NCBI GenBank assembly: GCA_030437565.1
Contig: CP129291.1
Coordinates: 930,001 to 994,000, forward strand
Origin: Terrilactibacillus sp. S3-3
Lineage (GTDB): Bacteria > Bacillota > Bacilli > Bacillales > Sporolactobacillaceae
Length of the DNA stretch: 64,000 bases
Reading direction: 5' to 3'
The notes under the pieces are model-generated. The model did no database searches and had not been told where the DNA came from. It saw only the letters and a program-made list of their open reading frames with translations. The position numbers and the translations under genes were made by a program. Below, piece after piece: positions 19,739 through 31,269 of the stretch; the first letter of the stretch is position 1; every line of letters starts with the position of its first letter.

Positions 19739-21535
19739 TTAATGGGAGAAAGTTTGCTTACCTTCTTGGAAATTCCGCCATCCACCATAATGAGAAATAT
19801 CTTCAGTCTCTTCTTTGTTGCATAAGGTTCGCAGATGAAACCAGACACTACGCCACCATCTCTAAGTTCAATTTTTCCAATACTTAACGGTGACTGAACG
19901 GAAGCAACGAAGGAACCAAATGTTTCGGCTGGGAATGCCCAAATTTCGACTTTGATAGAAGTGCCATCCATTGCTTTTTTCACTAATCCCGGTTTTTGCG
20001 GCACCGTATTCAGTTTGAACAGCTGATATTTCGAAGCCGTTTTTGCCTCTCTTATAAAGCGGGCCCGGTGATCATGCATCTGTTTTTCTAAAGGAAAGCC
20101 TTTCATGTGCAATCCGCAAACAGCAACAAAAATATCATCATTAGAGACGTTTTCTGTTTCTTCATCCACATTATTAATTTTTTTAGATGGATTGAGAAAT
20201 TTTTCCGCTAATCCTAGGATAAAATCTTCATGTTCAGAAAGTGAAAAAAGGGTGATCCCAAATGGCACTTTTTCGGCAGCCTCCATGGATGGGACAGAGA
20301 TCGCACATAAATCCAGTCCAGTAAATTGCAATGATTAGTGAATCCGCCCATCATGCTGTTTGTCCGAATCGGGTCATTTCGAACCTGTTCACGGGTCCAG
20401 GTTCCGCCTGCAGTGGGCATGATTAAAACGGCATCTTTGAGCAGATCCCTGGCTTTTGATTTAAAATGTGCCAATTGATGAACGGATGAAAATAATTCTG
20501 ACGCAGTGTGTTTTTCGCCGGAACGCAAGATTTTCTCAGTGACAGGATATAATGCGCCTGGATGAGAAGTGACAAAATCACCGAGATCCGCCCAGCGCTC
20601 AGAAACGAAAGGTCCTTCGTACAGCAGCCGTCCTGCTTCAGAAAAAAGGTTATTTTCTATCATTTCGACGGGAATGCCGCTTTTACATATTTTTTTAATA
20701 GTATCTAACCATACCCTTTTATACTGGGTACCGTAAGGGCCATAAAAAACAAGATCTGTTTTTGGTAAATAAATTTTTTGTGGCAGAGCTGGCAACGGTG
20801 ACGGCATGCTTTTTGACCACGAATTTTTTTTATCCAAAGCCCTCACCACTTTATCGACCGAATAGACATCATCCAGTAGGTTGGTAAACACTGTCACGCA
20901 ATCCAAACTGGCACATGCAGGGACGACACCTTTAGTAGACCATGCCCCTAATGATGGTTTAAAACCGAATAATCCGTTTAAAGCCGCAGGCACACGGCCT
21001 GACCCTGCCGTATCTGTTCCCAGAGCAAAAGCGGCTTGCCCTCTGGCAACGGCGACAGAGGAACCTGCACTGGATCCGCCGCTGATCAGTTCGTCCTTCA
21101 AAGCATTATGAGTTTCACCATAAGGGCTTCTTGTACCGACGAGTCCGGTAGCGAATTGATCCAGATTTGTTTTTCCAACGGGGACAGCTCCCGAATCAAT
21201 TAATCTTCTTACTACTGTTGCATGTTCTTTTGGAGTATAGGCATAGTCAGGGCATGCGGCGGTTGTCGGTACGCCGGCGAGATCAATATTATCTTTTATG
21301 GCAAAGGGATACCCCAAAGAGGCGATTGCTCGATATCCAAAGTAGATAAATGCTCTAAATAGGGATGGATAAACGCTAAATCAGGAGGTGTTATCCAGAT
21401 ATTCATTTGTTTATCTTCCAAAGCGCGATTTATAATTTCATTGATAACTTGATCGGGCGTAATTGCTTTTTCAAGATACTTTTCCCGAAGCCATTTAATT
21501 GACAGTGTTTGCGGAATTAAGACTGGTTCGGACAT
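19739..21535 (-). CDS. Allophanate hydrolase (AtzF type), frameshifted
   Basis: The amidase domain has GYPFAIKDNIDLAG (catalytic Lys), then SGGSSAGSSVAVA and TDTAGSGRVPAALNG, the Ser-cisSer-Lys triad of amidase-signature enzymes. The C-terminal domain is the allophanate-specific extension (LNTVPQKPGLVKK; VSGFICEPYAT). Slips occur near 21310, at 20312-20321 (5-nt tandem copy TCCAG on the plus strand) and near 19820. The last gives EETEDISHYGGWRNF and a stop at 19739. About 598 residues. It splits allophanate into ammonia and CO2, the final step of guanidine nitrogen use. Last gene of the riboswitch-controlled operon. Confidence 0.88.
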
Positions 21536-21550
21536 TTAATCAACCTCTTT

Positions 21551-24500
21551 TCAATCGTTTTTTATACTTAAAATGGTTTGACCCGCGTGGACTTCATCAC
21601 CTTCTTTGACGAAAACCGTGTTAATGGTCCCGTCACAAGTCGCTTTCTGAGGAAATTCCATTTTCATGCTTTCTTCAATAACCATTGTTTCTCCCTTTTT
21701 TATTCTCTGTCCTTGTTTAACGAGTACTTTCCAAACGCTCCCCGGCATCTCGCTTTTTACGGCAATTGTTCCATCTGGAATAGGATTCTCTTTTTTAAAA
21801 GGGGAATCATTGTTCGGATATAAATTCATCAAGTCCTAATCTTCTCCAATTGTCTCTTTCTTTATTGAAGGCTTTTCGTTGTTTTTTTTGAAACTTAGTA
21901 GTACTTTCTCTAATAGAATCAAGAAAGGACCTATATTTTCTTAAATCAAAAGTGGTTTCCTTAATCTCGGCTTCAAATTTCCCGCGTAGAAAGTCTTCCC
22001 TTAGTTTCAATAGTTCACTTGCTGATACAGGGTAAAACTGCACCTGGTCAAAAAAGCGCAGCAGCCATGGTTTGCCGGGTTTGAAGCTTCGGGTAGATTG
22101 CAGGCTGTTCCACATTTGAATCGTTCTGCCGACAAATTGATAGCCGCCGGGTCCTTCCATACCGTAAACACACATGTAAGCTCCGCCAATTCCGACCGCA
22201 TTTTCTGGTGTCCATGTGCGGGCGGGATTATATTTCGTTGTGACCAGCCGATGGCGTGGATCAAGCGGAACGGCGACCGGGGCGCCTAAGTATACATCGC
22301 CGAGTCGAGAACAAGATAGTTAGCGTTAAAAACGGTATTTTTAACATCCTCTATCGAATGAAGTCCGTTAATTCGTCTGATAAATTCCAAATTACTTGGG
22401 CACCACGGTGCATTGGGACGAACATTCTGCTGATAGCGCTTAGTGGCCAGCTGCGTCGCCGGATCATTCCAGGAAAGCGGCAGGCGCACAATACGTGAAG
22501 GAACTTTGACAGATTCAAGGGGAGATAATTCTTGATCTATCTCCATGACTCGTTTGCAGGCTTCCATCACCGACATTTTTGTTGAATCAATATGAACCTG
22601 AAGCGAACGGATACCCGGCGTTAAATCAATAATGGGCAAAGAACGCTCTTTTTGTATAGCTTGCATAAGATGATGAATTTGAAAACGCAGTAGTAAGTTC
22701 AGTTCCATTTGCCCGTATTCAATCAGGAGATTTTCATCGCCGGAGCAGCGAATGGTGATTGGAAATAAACGCCCTTTTGTTTCAAAGGCGAGAATAGGGT
22801 AATCAGCATTCATCTCTTTAAACCCTGTTCTTATGACTAGATGTTTGGTTCTGCCTGCCTTTTCCTTTCCGATGGAACGAAGCGTTTCTTCCTGCTTTTG
22901 TCGCATTGTTTCTGCATCTTCCAGAGAAAGCAGTTTGAATATCACCTTATCTTCAGGATGGAGCTGACCGATTTTCCAGCGCTCAGCTGAAGAAACAGTG
23001 ACCGGGCAGACGAATCCGCCAAGGCTCGGGCCATCCGGTCCTAAAAGAATCGGCATATCGCCTGTTAAGTCGACAGCCCCGATAGCATAAGGTGTGTCAT
23101 GAATATTTGAAGGATGAAGTCCTGCTTCGCCGCCGTCTTTTCGAGCCCAATTTGGCGCCGGACCTATCAGACGCACTCCTGTACGTGAACTGTTAAAATG
23201 GACTTTCCAAATTGTATCGGTAAGCTGTTTTAAATAACCGGGTTTTAGAAATTCTTCCGTACAATGAGGGCCGGGCACGACACCGATGGTCCATTCATGA
23301 GTCATATTGGGTTTTGGATATGAAAAACCAGGGGTGCCATTTAAAAAGGACCGTGGCGGACAAACTCCCAGTACGTCGCCCGCTTTTAAAGCCCTGCCGC
23401 TGTGCCCTCCGAATTTTCCTAAAGTAAATGTTGAGGCGCTGCCGAGAAATTTGGGCATGTCAAATCCGCCAGATACAAGCAAATAAGTACGCATGCCTGT
23501 TTTTGCTTCATTTAATTGCAATGTTTGCTCTTTTTTTCCGTATATTATTTGGTACATGGGGATGCTTTCTCCATCCAAGGTGGCAAACATATCGGCACCT
23601 GTTAGGCAAAAAGCAATATCATCGCGAAAACGATAAGTCCCTCCTCGCAGCGTTAATTCCAGGCCGCTGGCGTCGTCAGGATTATTTAAAATCTTGTTTC
23701 CAGTTCTAAATGAATATGGATCCATCGGCCCGCATGGAGGGACACCGACATCCCAATGTCCGATCCGTCCAGGCCAGTCTTGAATGGTAGTTTGGATGCC
23801 GCATCCAAAACTTCCACGGTATGTTCGGCGGGATGGAAGGTTTTTAAGAATTGTGTATGGATCTTTCCTTTTTTTATATTCTTCTTCATCAATTAACGCA
23901 CCTATATAATGAAGATTTGTTGTGATGCCGTAAAATCGTGTCTCATTCAGGGCTATGCGCAATTTATCCAAAGCATCGGAACGGGTGTCGCCATGAACAA
24001 TGATTTTTGCCAGCATCGGATCGTAAAACGAAGAAACAGTGATCCCGTCACGGATCCACGTCTCATTTCTCGCTATTTTGGAAAGAATGACCTTGCTGAT
24101 TTTTCCTGTACTAGGAAGAAAATCACGAAAAGGATCTTCAGCATATATACGAACCTGTATGCTGTGACCATGCGAGGAATGGATTAAGTTTTGCAGTCCG
24201 GACAGCTCACCCGCACTTTCGCGAATCATCCATTCCACGAGATCGATACCTGAGACTTCTTCTGTTACGCCATGTTCAACTTGAAGCCTCGTATTAACTT
24301 CCAAAAATAATAATTTTGAGACTGTTGATCATAAAGAAATTCAACCGTTCCGGCATTTCGATAGGCTGCAGCCTTAGCTAAACGGATGGCTGATGCAAAC
24401 ATGTTTTCACGGACATCCGCAGGCAAATGCGGTGCCGGGGTTTCTTCAACGACTTTTTGGTTTCTTCGCTGAATGGAACAATCTCTTTCACCGATAGCTA

Positions 24501-25162
24501 CGATTTCTCCATTTGAGTTTCCAAAGATTTGAACTTCAATATGACGGGCAGGGTGGATATATTTTTCTAAATACAGACCGTCATTTTTAAAATTTGTCTC
24601 CGCTAAGTGAAGAACTGCTTCGTAGGCATTACGAAGTTCTTGGCTGCTGTGGCAAAGGCGCATGCCGATACCGCCGCCGCCAGCTGTACTTTTCAATATA
24701 ATTGGATAACCGATTTTTTCTGCCTCCTGAATGGCTTCATTGAGGTTGCTGATGAGTCCGGTTCCCGGGAGCATGGGAACTTTTGCACGTTCGGCAATTC
24801 TTTGCGGCGGTATGTTTTAGTCCGAAGACTTCGATTTGTTCAGGGGCAGGGCCGATAAAAACAATGCCTCTTTTTTGGCATGCCCTGGCAAATTCAGCGT
24901 TTTCACTTAAAAATCCATAACCTGGATGAATGGCATCGACTCCTTGTTTAACAGCTATATTTAGAATCAGATCAGCGTTCAGATAACTGTCTTTTGCCGG
25001 TCCGTCACCGATCAAGACCGCTTCATCGGCATCGATAACATGCAAACTATCTTGATCGGCTTTTGTATAAATAGCCACTGAAGACACGCCTAACTTTTTT
25101 AATGTTCTCTCAATACGCACGGCGATAGCCCCGCGATTGGCGATCAGCACTTTATTAAACAT
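21551..25162 (-). CDS. Biotin-dependent guanidine carboxylase (annotated elsewhere as urea carboxylase), frameshifted
   Basis: Domains in order: biotin carboxylase ([17 protein letters not shown]; the glycine loop [26 protein letters not shown]), KipA/KipI-like carboxyltransferase halves ([12 protein letters not shown] in the second) and a biotinyl domain with EESMKMEF, whose lysine carries biotin. Slips near 24790, 24310, 22290 and 21815 split one gene of about 1204 codons, the size of urea carboxylase. Family members beside carboxyguanidine deiminase genes and under ykkC riboswitches carboxylate guanidine in preference to urea, so guanidine is inferred here. ATG 25162 follows AAGGGGG by seven nt. 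Confidence 0.87.
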
Positions 25163-25207
25163 CATTATCCCCCTTGCCGAATGAAAAACTCTTAGGTGAG
25201 GCGTTTT

Positions 25208-25863
25208 CTATTTATCCCAGATCATGACTCTTATTTGTGTTGGGTTGTAAGCATTGCAAGGATTATTGAGCTGCGGGCAATTGCTAATCAGAGCGGTTGT
25301 CGAACACATGGATTGCATTTCCACATATCGTCCGGGAGCGGAAATGCCGTCATCAAATTCCAGCCCGCCATCCGGAGAGACAGGAACATTCATAAAGAAA
25401 TTAATATTGGGTGCAAGATCTCTTTTGGAATAGCGGTAGTCGCTCTCATAATTAGCAAGCTGATACATAAAAGTATCTCGGCAATTATGCATATGGATTT
25501 TTTCATGAGCATAACGGACGGTGTTGCTTTGGGCCGAACATGCGCCGCCCAGTGTATCATGCCGTCCGCAAGTATCGGCAATAATCTTTAGCAGGCTCTT
25601 ACCGGACTCGCTCCGCAGTATAGTCCCTGTTGTAAGATAAATGTTGCTCTGTTCGGCGATTGTCATGACGGCACTGTAATGATCTTTTGGATTTTCCCGG
25701 TCAAAAAAAGTGGTATCAACAGCCTGGTTTCCATACAGATCCACGATTCTTAATACTTGATTCGGATTTAGATCATGCATCCATCCTTTTCCGGCCGGGA
25801 TCACTTATCGTAGATAGCTTCCTCAGGTTTTCTCGGACTTTCCGTTTTGAATAAGGTACTCAC
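25208..25863 (-). CDS. Carboxyguanidine deiminase subunit (urea carboxylase-associated protein 1 type), frameshifted
   Basis: DUF1989-type protein: IPAGKGWMHDL, DLYGNQAVDTTFF, DHYSA, TCGRHDTLGGACS and NINFFMNVPVSPDG are the conserved blocks, with His and Cys residues fit to hold a metal. The true start is GTG 25863 (GGAGG seven nt upstream, STLFKTESPRKP); one G is missing near 25801. About 218 residues. With the neighbouring protein it deiminates carboxyguanidine to allophanate. Gene spacing to the carboxylase is 45 nt. Confidence 0.82.
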
Positions 25864-25899
25864 GGTGATTCCTCCAATCTATTTTTACGTGATTGATTA

Positions 25900-26613
25900 T
25901 TAGGACATGGCTTCATATTCCCATGTATTTTCAAAAGCGCGGCGATTTTCAGGACAATGATTGACACAGCCATCAAGTGAATCAACAGGAGACGCAGTGA
26001 ATACTTCACACTTAACCGGGACAGAAGGATAAGTGGTGTTTGGATCAGCAGGGTTAGGTGTATTGGACAAAATAAAAAGAGTGTCCATTTCCGTCCGTAA
26101 AGTCACGGTTGCTCCTTTTTGGCAATGCGCCTCATCAAAATACATTTTTCCGTTTTCATCGCTGGATACTTTGGAAAAGAAATTGACAGGTGCGGTCAGA
26201 TCACGGGCATCCAATCCGTTTCTCACCAGTTCAATAATGAAATTTTCATATCCGCATCGCAGCCAGTCGTTTCTAAGGTCTTGGTAGAAAGTTTGACCGT
26301 ATTTTTTATCTGTGTACTCGCGAGTTGTATATCCGCCGATGGTGTCGTGCCAGCCGAGGCTGTCGTCGACTAAGCTGGCCATTGCCCGTCCGTTATCGCT
26401 CATCAAAATGTTTCCTTTCGCTAAATAGAACGTGTGTTGTGCTTTTAATGTATCCGGCATATTATAACGTTCACTTAGATCATGGGCGTTATAAAGTAAA
26501 GCGGAAAGATTTGCTCCCTTTTCTAATGCAGTGAATCGTATTAATTTTCCTTTACTGATGATTCCCGACCACTTTTCTCCTTCTCTTAAAACTTTTGACC
26601 AGATGCTTTGCAT
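25900..26613 (-). CDS. Carboxyguanidine deiminase subunit (urea carboxylase-associated protein 2 type)
   Basis: Intact from ATG 26613, which has AAGGAGG eight nt upstream; longer upstream codons belong to the riboswitch region. Conserved blocks: YNAHDLSERYNMPDTLKAQH, ILMSDNGRAMASL, GWHDTIGG and APVNFFSKV. About 237 residues of DUF1989 type, homologous to the gene downstream; the pair form a two-subunit deiminase. First gene of the operon, read directly from the minus-strand ykkC element. Confidence 0.85.
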   Translation of the reverse strand: MQSIWSKVLREGEKWSGIISKGKLIRFTALEKGANLSALLYNAHDLSERYNMPDTLKAQHTFYLAKGNILMSDNGRAMASLVDDSLGWHDTIGGYTTREYTDKKYGQTFYQDLRNDWLRCGYENFIIELVRNGLDARDLTAPVNFFSKVSSDENGKMYFDEAHCQKGATVTLRTEMDTLFILSNTPNPADPNTTYPSVPVKCEVFTASPVDSLDGCVNHCPENRRAFENTWEYEAMS

Positions 26614-26702
26614 AACAGATGGCCTCCTTGTTTTTTTGGAATCGGTAGATTTTGTGTGTTGTGTAAAGCGAAGGCGTTTTTTGAATATTAAAATTAAATA
26701 TA

Positions 26703-26836
26703 AAAAAATAAAAGCCCGGGAGATATCCTTAAAAGGTATCTCCCGGGCTTTTATCCCTCCGTGTACACAATTCATCTATTGTGCGCCTTCTCTTGGACCG
26801 ACAGCCTGCAGCTGCAGCTTGGAACCCTAGAAGGCT
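26703..26836 (-). promoter_or_regulatory. Guanidine-I riboswitch (ykkC type) with terminator, minus strand
   Basis: On the minus strand: CTAGGGTTCC, GGTCCAAGAGAAGG, ACACGGAGGGATAAAAGCCC and then GGGAGATA...TATCTCCCGGGCTTTT with a T run. This is the ykkC consensus followed by its terminator. Guanidine binding would prevent termination and switch on the deiminase-carboxylase operon. Confidence 0.95.
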
Positions 26837-27213
26837 TTTGTTATTAAAATAAATGTTAAAAAAGTTAACACAAAATCTATTGAGAATATTATTGCAAATA
26901 ATAATCTGAAAATCAAGAGATTTTCCACAAAAAAATTCGACTAGTTGTAAAATCAAATTAGCCACCCATGAAATTCAGATGTATTTATTCTCAGTTGTTA
27001 GTATGCCATGCGGCGGATACGAACATATACCTGTGATCTTTATCTTTTAGCTCAGCTTTGTTGGGAATTTGCAGACAATAAAATAAGTTAACTAGAACAG
27101 CCATCTGCTCTAAATGGCTACAGGACTGATAAAAAAATATGTCAGAAAATATGACAAACATGTTGATGTTTTCTGAATGTTGTTCATAATGTAATCATAG
27201 TTTAATAGTCATG
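26837..27213. other. Divergent promoter region between the two riboswitches
   Basis: About 380 bp of AT-rich DNA without a gene. On the plus strand TTGATG and ATAATG with a 17-nt spacer (around 27152-27190) can start the rightward transcript. A small hairpin AGCCAT/ATGGCT lies near 27100. No operator was recognised. Confidence 0.5.
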
Positions 27214-27328
27214 CTTTCTAGGGTTCCGCTATTTATAGGCCTGGTCCGAGAGAAAGCGGCACTATGTGTGTCACACGGAGGGATAAAAGCCCGGGAGAAT
27301 TATTCTCCAAGGGGGCTTTTTTATTTTC
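27214..27328 (+). promoter_or_regulatory. Guanidine-I riboswitch (ykkC type), plus strand
   Basis: CTAGGGTTCCGC, GGCCTGGTCCGAGAG, AAGCGG, ACACGGAGGGATAAAAGCCC, GGGAGAAT and the terminator arm AGGGGGCTTTTTT follow the ykkC consensus. It controls the ABC importer genes that start 160 nt later. Confidence 0.96.
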
Positions 27329-27484
27329 GCAACTCTGGAAGGGGATGATTTAAAAATACAGTTATAATAATCTGAATTTACAGTTTATTTTATTAAATAA
27401 AAATTGATCAAATTGTTTATTTGTTGAAGGGGGATATTGATGTAAAATGTTTACCTGAAAAAAAGTAAAAGGAGCAGAAGAAAA

Positions 27485-28290
27485 ATGAAACCACCGACTA
27501 AAGCAGTGTTATTTAAAATACGAGAGGATATACCTAAGAAATGGTATTGGGCAGGTACTATTTCAACCTTCATAATTCTTATCATTATTTGGAAATTGAT
27601 GTCGATGTTTAACCTTGTTCAGCAAACTTTTTTACCCAGCCCTGAAGATGTCTTTTTTACTTTTATCCAACTTATCACAGCTGGAGATTATTGGTCGGAT
27701 ATCTGGATAAGTATTTACCGCGTATTTATGGGATTTTTATTGGCAGCGGTCATTGGAGTACCGCTCGGCATTTTAGCTGGCACGTTTAGAATTACTGAAT
27801 CGATCTTATTCCTTTGAGTGAATTTATTCGGTATATGCCAGCCCCTGCTTTTATTCCACTCGTAATGGTATGGTCAGGTATTGGGGAAACAGCCAAGATT
27901 TTAATTATTTTTATTGGCAGCTTTTTTCAACTTGTTATCATGGTGGCAGATAATACACATGAAGTAAGTAAAGATTTAATTTATGCATCTTATACTCTCG
28001 GCGCTAATCGTAAGGCGGCGCTAATGAAGGTGATTTTGCCGGCTCTTTTACCAAAATTATTCTCCACACTTCGGCTGATCATGGGATGGGCATGGACCTA
28101 TTTGGTTGTTGCTGAACTTGTAGCAGCGAACAGCGGTATCGGCTATTCGATTATGAAAGCACAACGATTTTTAAATACAGATGTCATATTTGTCGGAATC
28201 TTTGTTATTGGTTTACTAGGCTTACTAATTGACCGATGCTTTGTGCTAATGAGTCGTGTATTATTTCCCTGGACAGAAGGTGGACGGTAA
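27485..28290 (+). CDS. ABC importer permease (NrtB/SsuC/TauC family), likely guanidine uptake, frameshifted
   Basis: Five or six hydrophobic helices; the coupling motif is seen in SKDLIYASYTLGANRKAALMKVILPALLP. One base is missing near 27811; restoring it joins ESILFPLSEFIRYMPAPA. About 268 residues. AAAAGGAGCAG precedes the ATG. The family imports nitrate, sulfonates, taurine and similar small compounds; the ykkC control points to guanidine or a guanidine-derived substrate. Confidence 0.85.
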
Positions 28291-29107
28291 ATGATGAGGA
28301 CAAAGCCGAGGGTAATCAACAAATCGTTGAAAACTTGGATAATAAAGAAATAGCAATAGATATTCGTCATTTAACTAAAACTTATAAAGTTAAGAAAAAA
28401 GTAGTTAAAGCGATTGATGATATTTCATTGCATGCCAATGCACATGAGTTCGTTAGTATTGTTGGTCCTTCTGGATGTGGAAAGTCTACACTTTTAAAAA
28501 TTCTCGCCGGTCTGGAAAGTCTGACAACAGGCGAGGCTTGGGTTTTTAATAAAAAAATAGATGGTCCAGGAGCCGATAGAGGTATGGTTTTTCAAACTTA
28601 TACCTTGTTCCCCTGGCTGACAGTTCGTAAGAACATTGAATTTGGACTCCGGTTAAAGAAATACAGCAAAAAGAAATGTAAAGAAATCGTCGACTATTTT
28701 CTTGAAATGGTTTCTCTTGAAAAATTTGCTAATGCTTATCCAAAAGAGCTGTCTGGGGGAATGAAGCAGCGTGTAGCCATTGCTCGGGCGCTTGCTAACA
28801 ATCCTAAAGTTTTTTTATTAATGGATGAGCCATTTGGGGCCCTTGATGCTCAAACACGCTCTGATATGCAGCAATTATTATTGGAAATTTGGAAAAAGGA
28901 AAAAACGACAATTGTTTTTATTACACATGATATTGAAGAAGCCATCTTTCTTTCTCAACGTGTTTATGTTATGAAAGCACACCCGGGCAAAATTGCTGAA
29001 GAACTTAATACAGATTTGGGCATGTTTGAAAAAGGGGAGTTGGTTAAACCGACTGATTTTTTTCAAATGAAAAAAAAAAATACATCGTTTCTCTGCTCAG
29101 AAAATAA
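28291..29107 (+). CDS. ABC importer ATPase (NrtD/SsuB family), frameshifted near both ends
   Basis: Walker A GPSGCGKST, Q-loop VFQTYTLFPWLTV, signature LSGGMKQRVAIARAL and Walker B FLLMDEPFGALD. The ATG at 28291 abuts the permease stop and follows GAAGGTGG, but the first codons are in a shifted frame, so the start is uncertain. At the other end an A10 run (29070-29080) throws the frame; corrected, it reads KKKYIVSLLRK and stops at 29105-29107, typical of the family. About 272 residues. Confidence 0.84.
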
Positions 29108-29204
29108 TAAGATTTTGCTGTTAAAAACAAATGACCATTGATTTTTGAACATAGTAACGAAGAGCTGACTCTACAATAATCTAAACTAGTAAGGGGCGTA
29201 ATAA

Positions 29205-30218
29205 ATGATAGCATCAAAACGAAAAAAAAAAATATTTTCTGATGTTAATTGTTTGTTTGTTAACAGTGTCACTGACAGCTTGCGGTTCCACAACTACCTC
29301 GCTTCAAAAAATGTTTCGACTAAAGGCCCTATAAAAATTGGTTTCAGCCCGCTCCCTTCCTGGTATTTTTGGTATCTCGTTCAAGAAAAAGGTTTTTTTA
29401 AAAAAAAAACATCATGTTAATGTAAAGCTGGTTTATTTCCCTGTTTACAGTGATTCGATTTCGGCTTTGAATGCAGGGAAAATTGATGCCAACAGTCAAG
29501 CACTGATAGATTGTATTTCACCATTGTCTAAGAATATTCCAATTAAATCCGTATTCGCAACTGATTATTCAGCAGGAGGGGATGGTATTGTTGCTAAATC
29601 AGGTATTCATTCTATAAAAGATTTAAAAGGGAAAAAAGTTGGGACAGAAGTCGGGACTATTGAGCATTTCTTTTTATTAACAGCATTAAAAGATGCAGGT
29701 ATGTCAGAGAAAGATGTACAATTAACTAACATGAGTGTAGAAGACGCAGGAAATGCTTTTATCGCCCAAAAACTTGATGCCGCTGCTTTGTGGGAACGTT
29801 TCTATCAAAAGCACAAACCAAAGGCAAAGGAACGAAAATCGCTTCATCAAAAACTTATCCAGGGTTAATAGCAGATCTATTTGTCATGAATAAAAATGTG
29901 ATGGAAAAGAGACCGAAAGATGTAAAAAACATTGTAGCTGCTTGGTTTGATGCGCTAAATTATTATCACAAGCATCCTGAAGAATCAATTCAAATCATTG
30001 CAAAGAAAGCAGAAATTACACCTGAGGAACTGAAACAAGGTTTAGATGGTTTTAAATTGCTTTCCACAGAAGAAAATAAACAGATTTATAAAAAAGGGAA
30101 CTCTTTCAAATCTCTCTATTACAGCGGTAAACAGAACGGGGAATTTTTAAAGAGTTTAGGATATGTCAAAGAAACCCCAAACATGGACAACTTTCTTAAT
30201 AGCCCATATGTTAAATAA
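29205..30218 (+). CDS. ABC importer substrate-binding lipoprotein (NMT1/SsuA-like), frameshifted
   Basis: A lipoprotein signal with lipobox LTACG emerges once A runs near 29230 and 29310 are corrected. Then come PIKIGFSPLPSWYFWYLVQEKGFF, LKGKKVGTEVGTIEHF and PGLIADLFVMNKNVMEKRP, the pattern of the nitrate/sulfonate/taurine binding proteins. Further slips lie near 29405 (A10) and 29805. About 337 residues. It delivers the ligand to the permease encoded two genes upstream; by riboswitch context the ligand is probably guanidine-related. AAGGGGC precedes the ATG. Confidence 0.8.
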
Positions 30219-30339
30219 TACTTTCGAACATCAGATTAAGGACCAATCTATTAAGGGATACAGCAAAAATTTAATTCATCTGAACTTTGAGTTAGTAAAA
30301 TTGAAAAAGTAAACCGTTCATTATATAGATAGGATCAGA

Positions 30340-30380
30340 CCGGTCCGTTCACTCCTTAAGGAATGAACGGACCTTTCTTT
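30340..30380 (+). terminator. Terminator of the importer operon
   Basis: GGTCCGTTCA (30342-30351) pairs perfectly with TGAACGGACC (30364-30373), followed by TTTCTTT. Confidence 0.85.
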
Positions 30381-30405
30381 GTCATCACTTCAAATTTAGG
30401 CCTTT

Positions 30406-31269
30406 TCATTTTTCTCCCTTAAAATAAGTCCAGCCCTCGTCCTGATAGACTTTTCCTTCCTTCATTAATTTGCCCAGCGCTCGCTTAAAGGCCGCTTTGC
30501 TGATGCCGAATCTCTTTTTTATGTCATCAGGGAGGCTCTTGTCCCAATAAGGCATAGCGCCGTCTCTTGATTCCATGTAACGAAGAATCATTTCGGAAGT
30601 TTCGTCAATCGCCTCGTAAGCCCGGGCGCGCAGCGATAAATTCATTGTCCCGCCTTCCTTGACGGCAATGACGCGCGCGTGGACAACTTGGCCGAGCCGC
30701 AATCTGTCCGGACTTTCGCTTTCATGAATGAATCCGATATACCCTTCTTCTGTGATGGCATGAGCGCCGACTATCAAAAGCCGATAGATTGTCGCTGTGA
30801 CGTCGCGATTAAATATATCTTTTGGGGCCGGGATGGACAGGACATTCATGATTGACTCATCAGCAAGTTTGGCGAACAGCCGCCCGTGTTTATCTAATTT
30901 CAGACTGCAATAGACACGGTCGCCGGCAGCGGGCCAGTCGATCCATTCATCGGGCAGGTCGTCTTTTGAAAGCAGGATATCCTTATTGATGCCGATATTA
31001 ACAAACACTCCGTATCGCTTATTAACTTCGACGACATCCGCCCATCCATACCGGCCAAGCTGGATCGCCGGAATCTGCATGGTCGCGGCCAGCCTTCCTT
31101 TATGATCCTGATATAAAAAAACGGTTGGCTTGTCGTTGACATTCAAGGATTCTTTCATATCATGATTATGAAGAAGAACATCTTCCGAGCCGTCGGTGAG
31201 AAAAAAACCAAAAGGAGCTTCACGGGCTACAGTTAATGTGGCAACTGTTCCAGGTTTCAATTGTGCCAT
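30406..31269 (-). CDS. cvfB: S1-domain RNA-binding protein CvfB (YitL)
   Basis: Intact, 287 residues: three S1-like segments (GTVATLTVAREAPFGFFL; ADVVEVNKRYGVFVNIGI; VVHARVIAVKEGGTMNLSL) and a C-terminal winged helix (KKRFGISKAAFKRALGKLMK). CvfB is a conserved Gram-positive virulence/regulation factor that binds RNA. It stands alone on the minus strand. Confidence 0.92.
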   Translation of the reverse strand: MAQLKPGTVATLTVAREAPFGFFLTDGSEDVLLHNHDMKESLNVNDKPTVFLYQDHKGRLAATMQIPAIQLGRYGWADVVEVNKRYGVFVNIGINKDILLSKDDLPDEWIDWPAAGDRVYCSLKLDKHGRLFAKLADESIMNVLSIPAPKDIFNRDVTATIYRLLIVGAHAITEEGYIGFIHESESPDRLRLGQVVHARVIAVKEGGTMNLSLRARAYEAIDETSEMILRYMESRDGAMPYWDKSLPDDIKKRFGISKAAFKRALGKLMKEGKVYQDEGWTYFKGEK

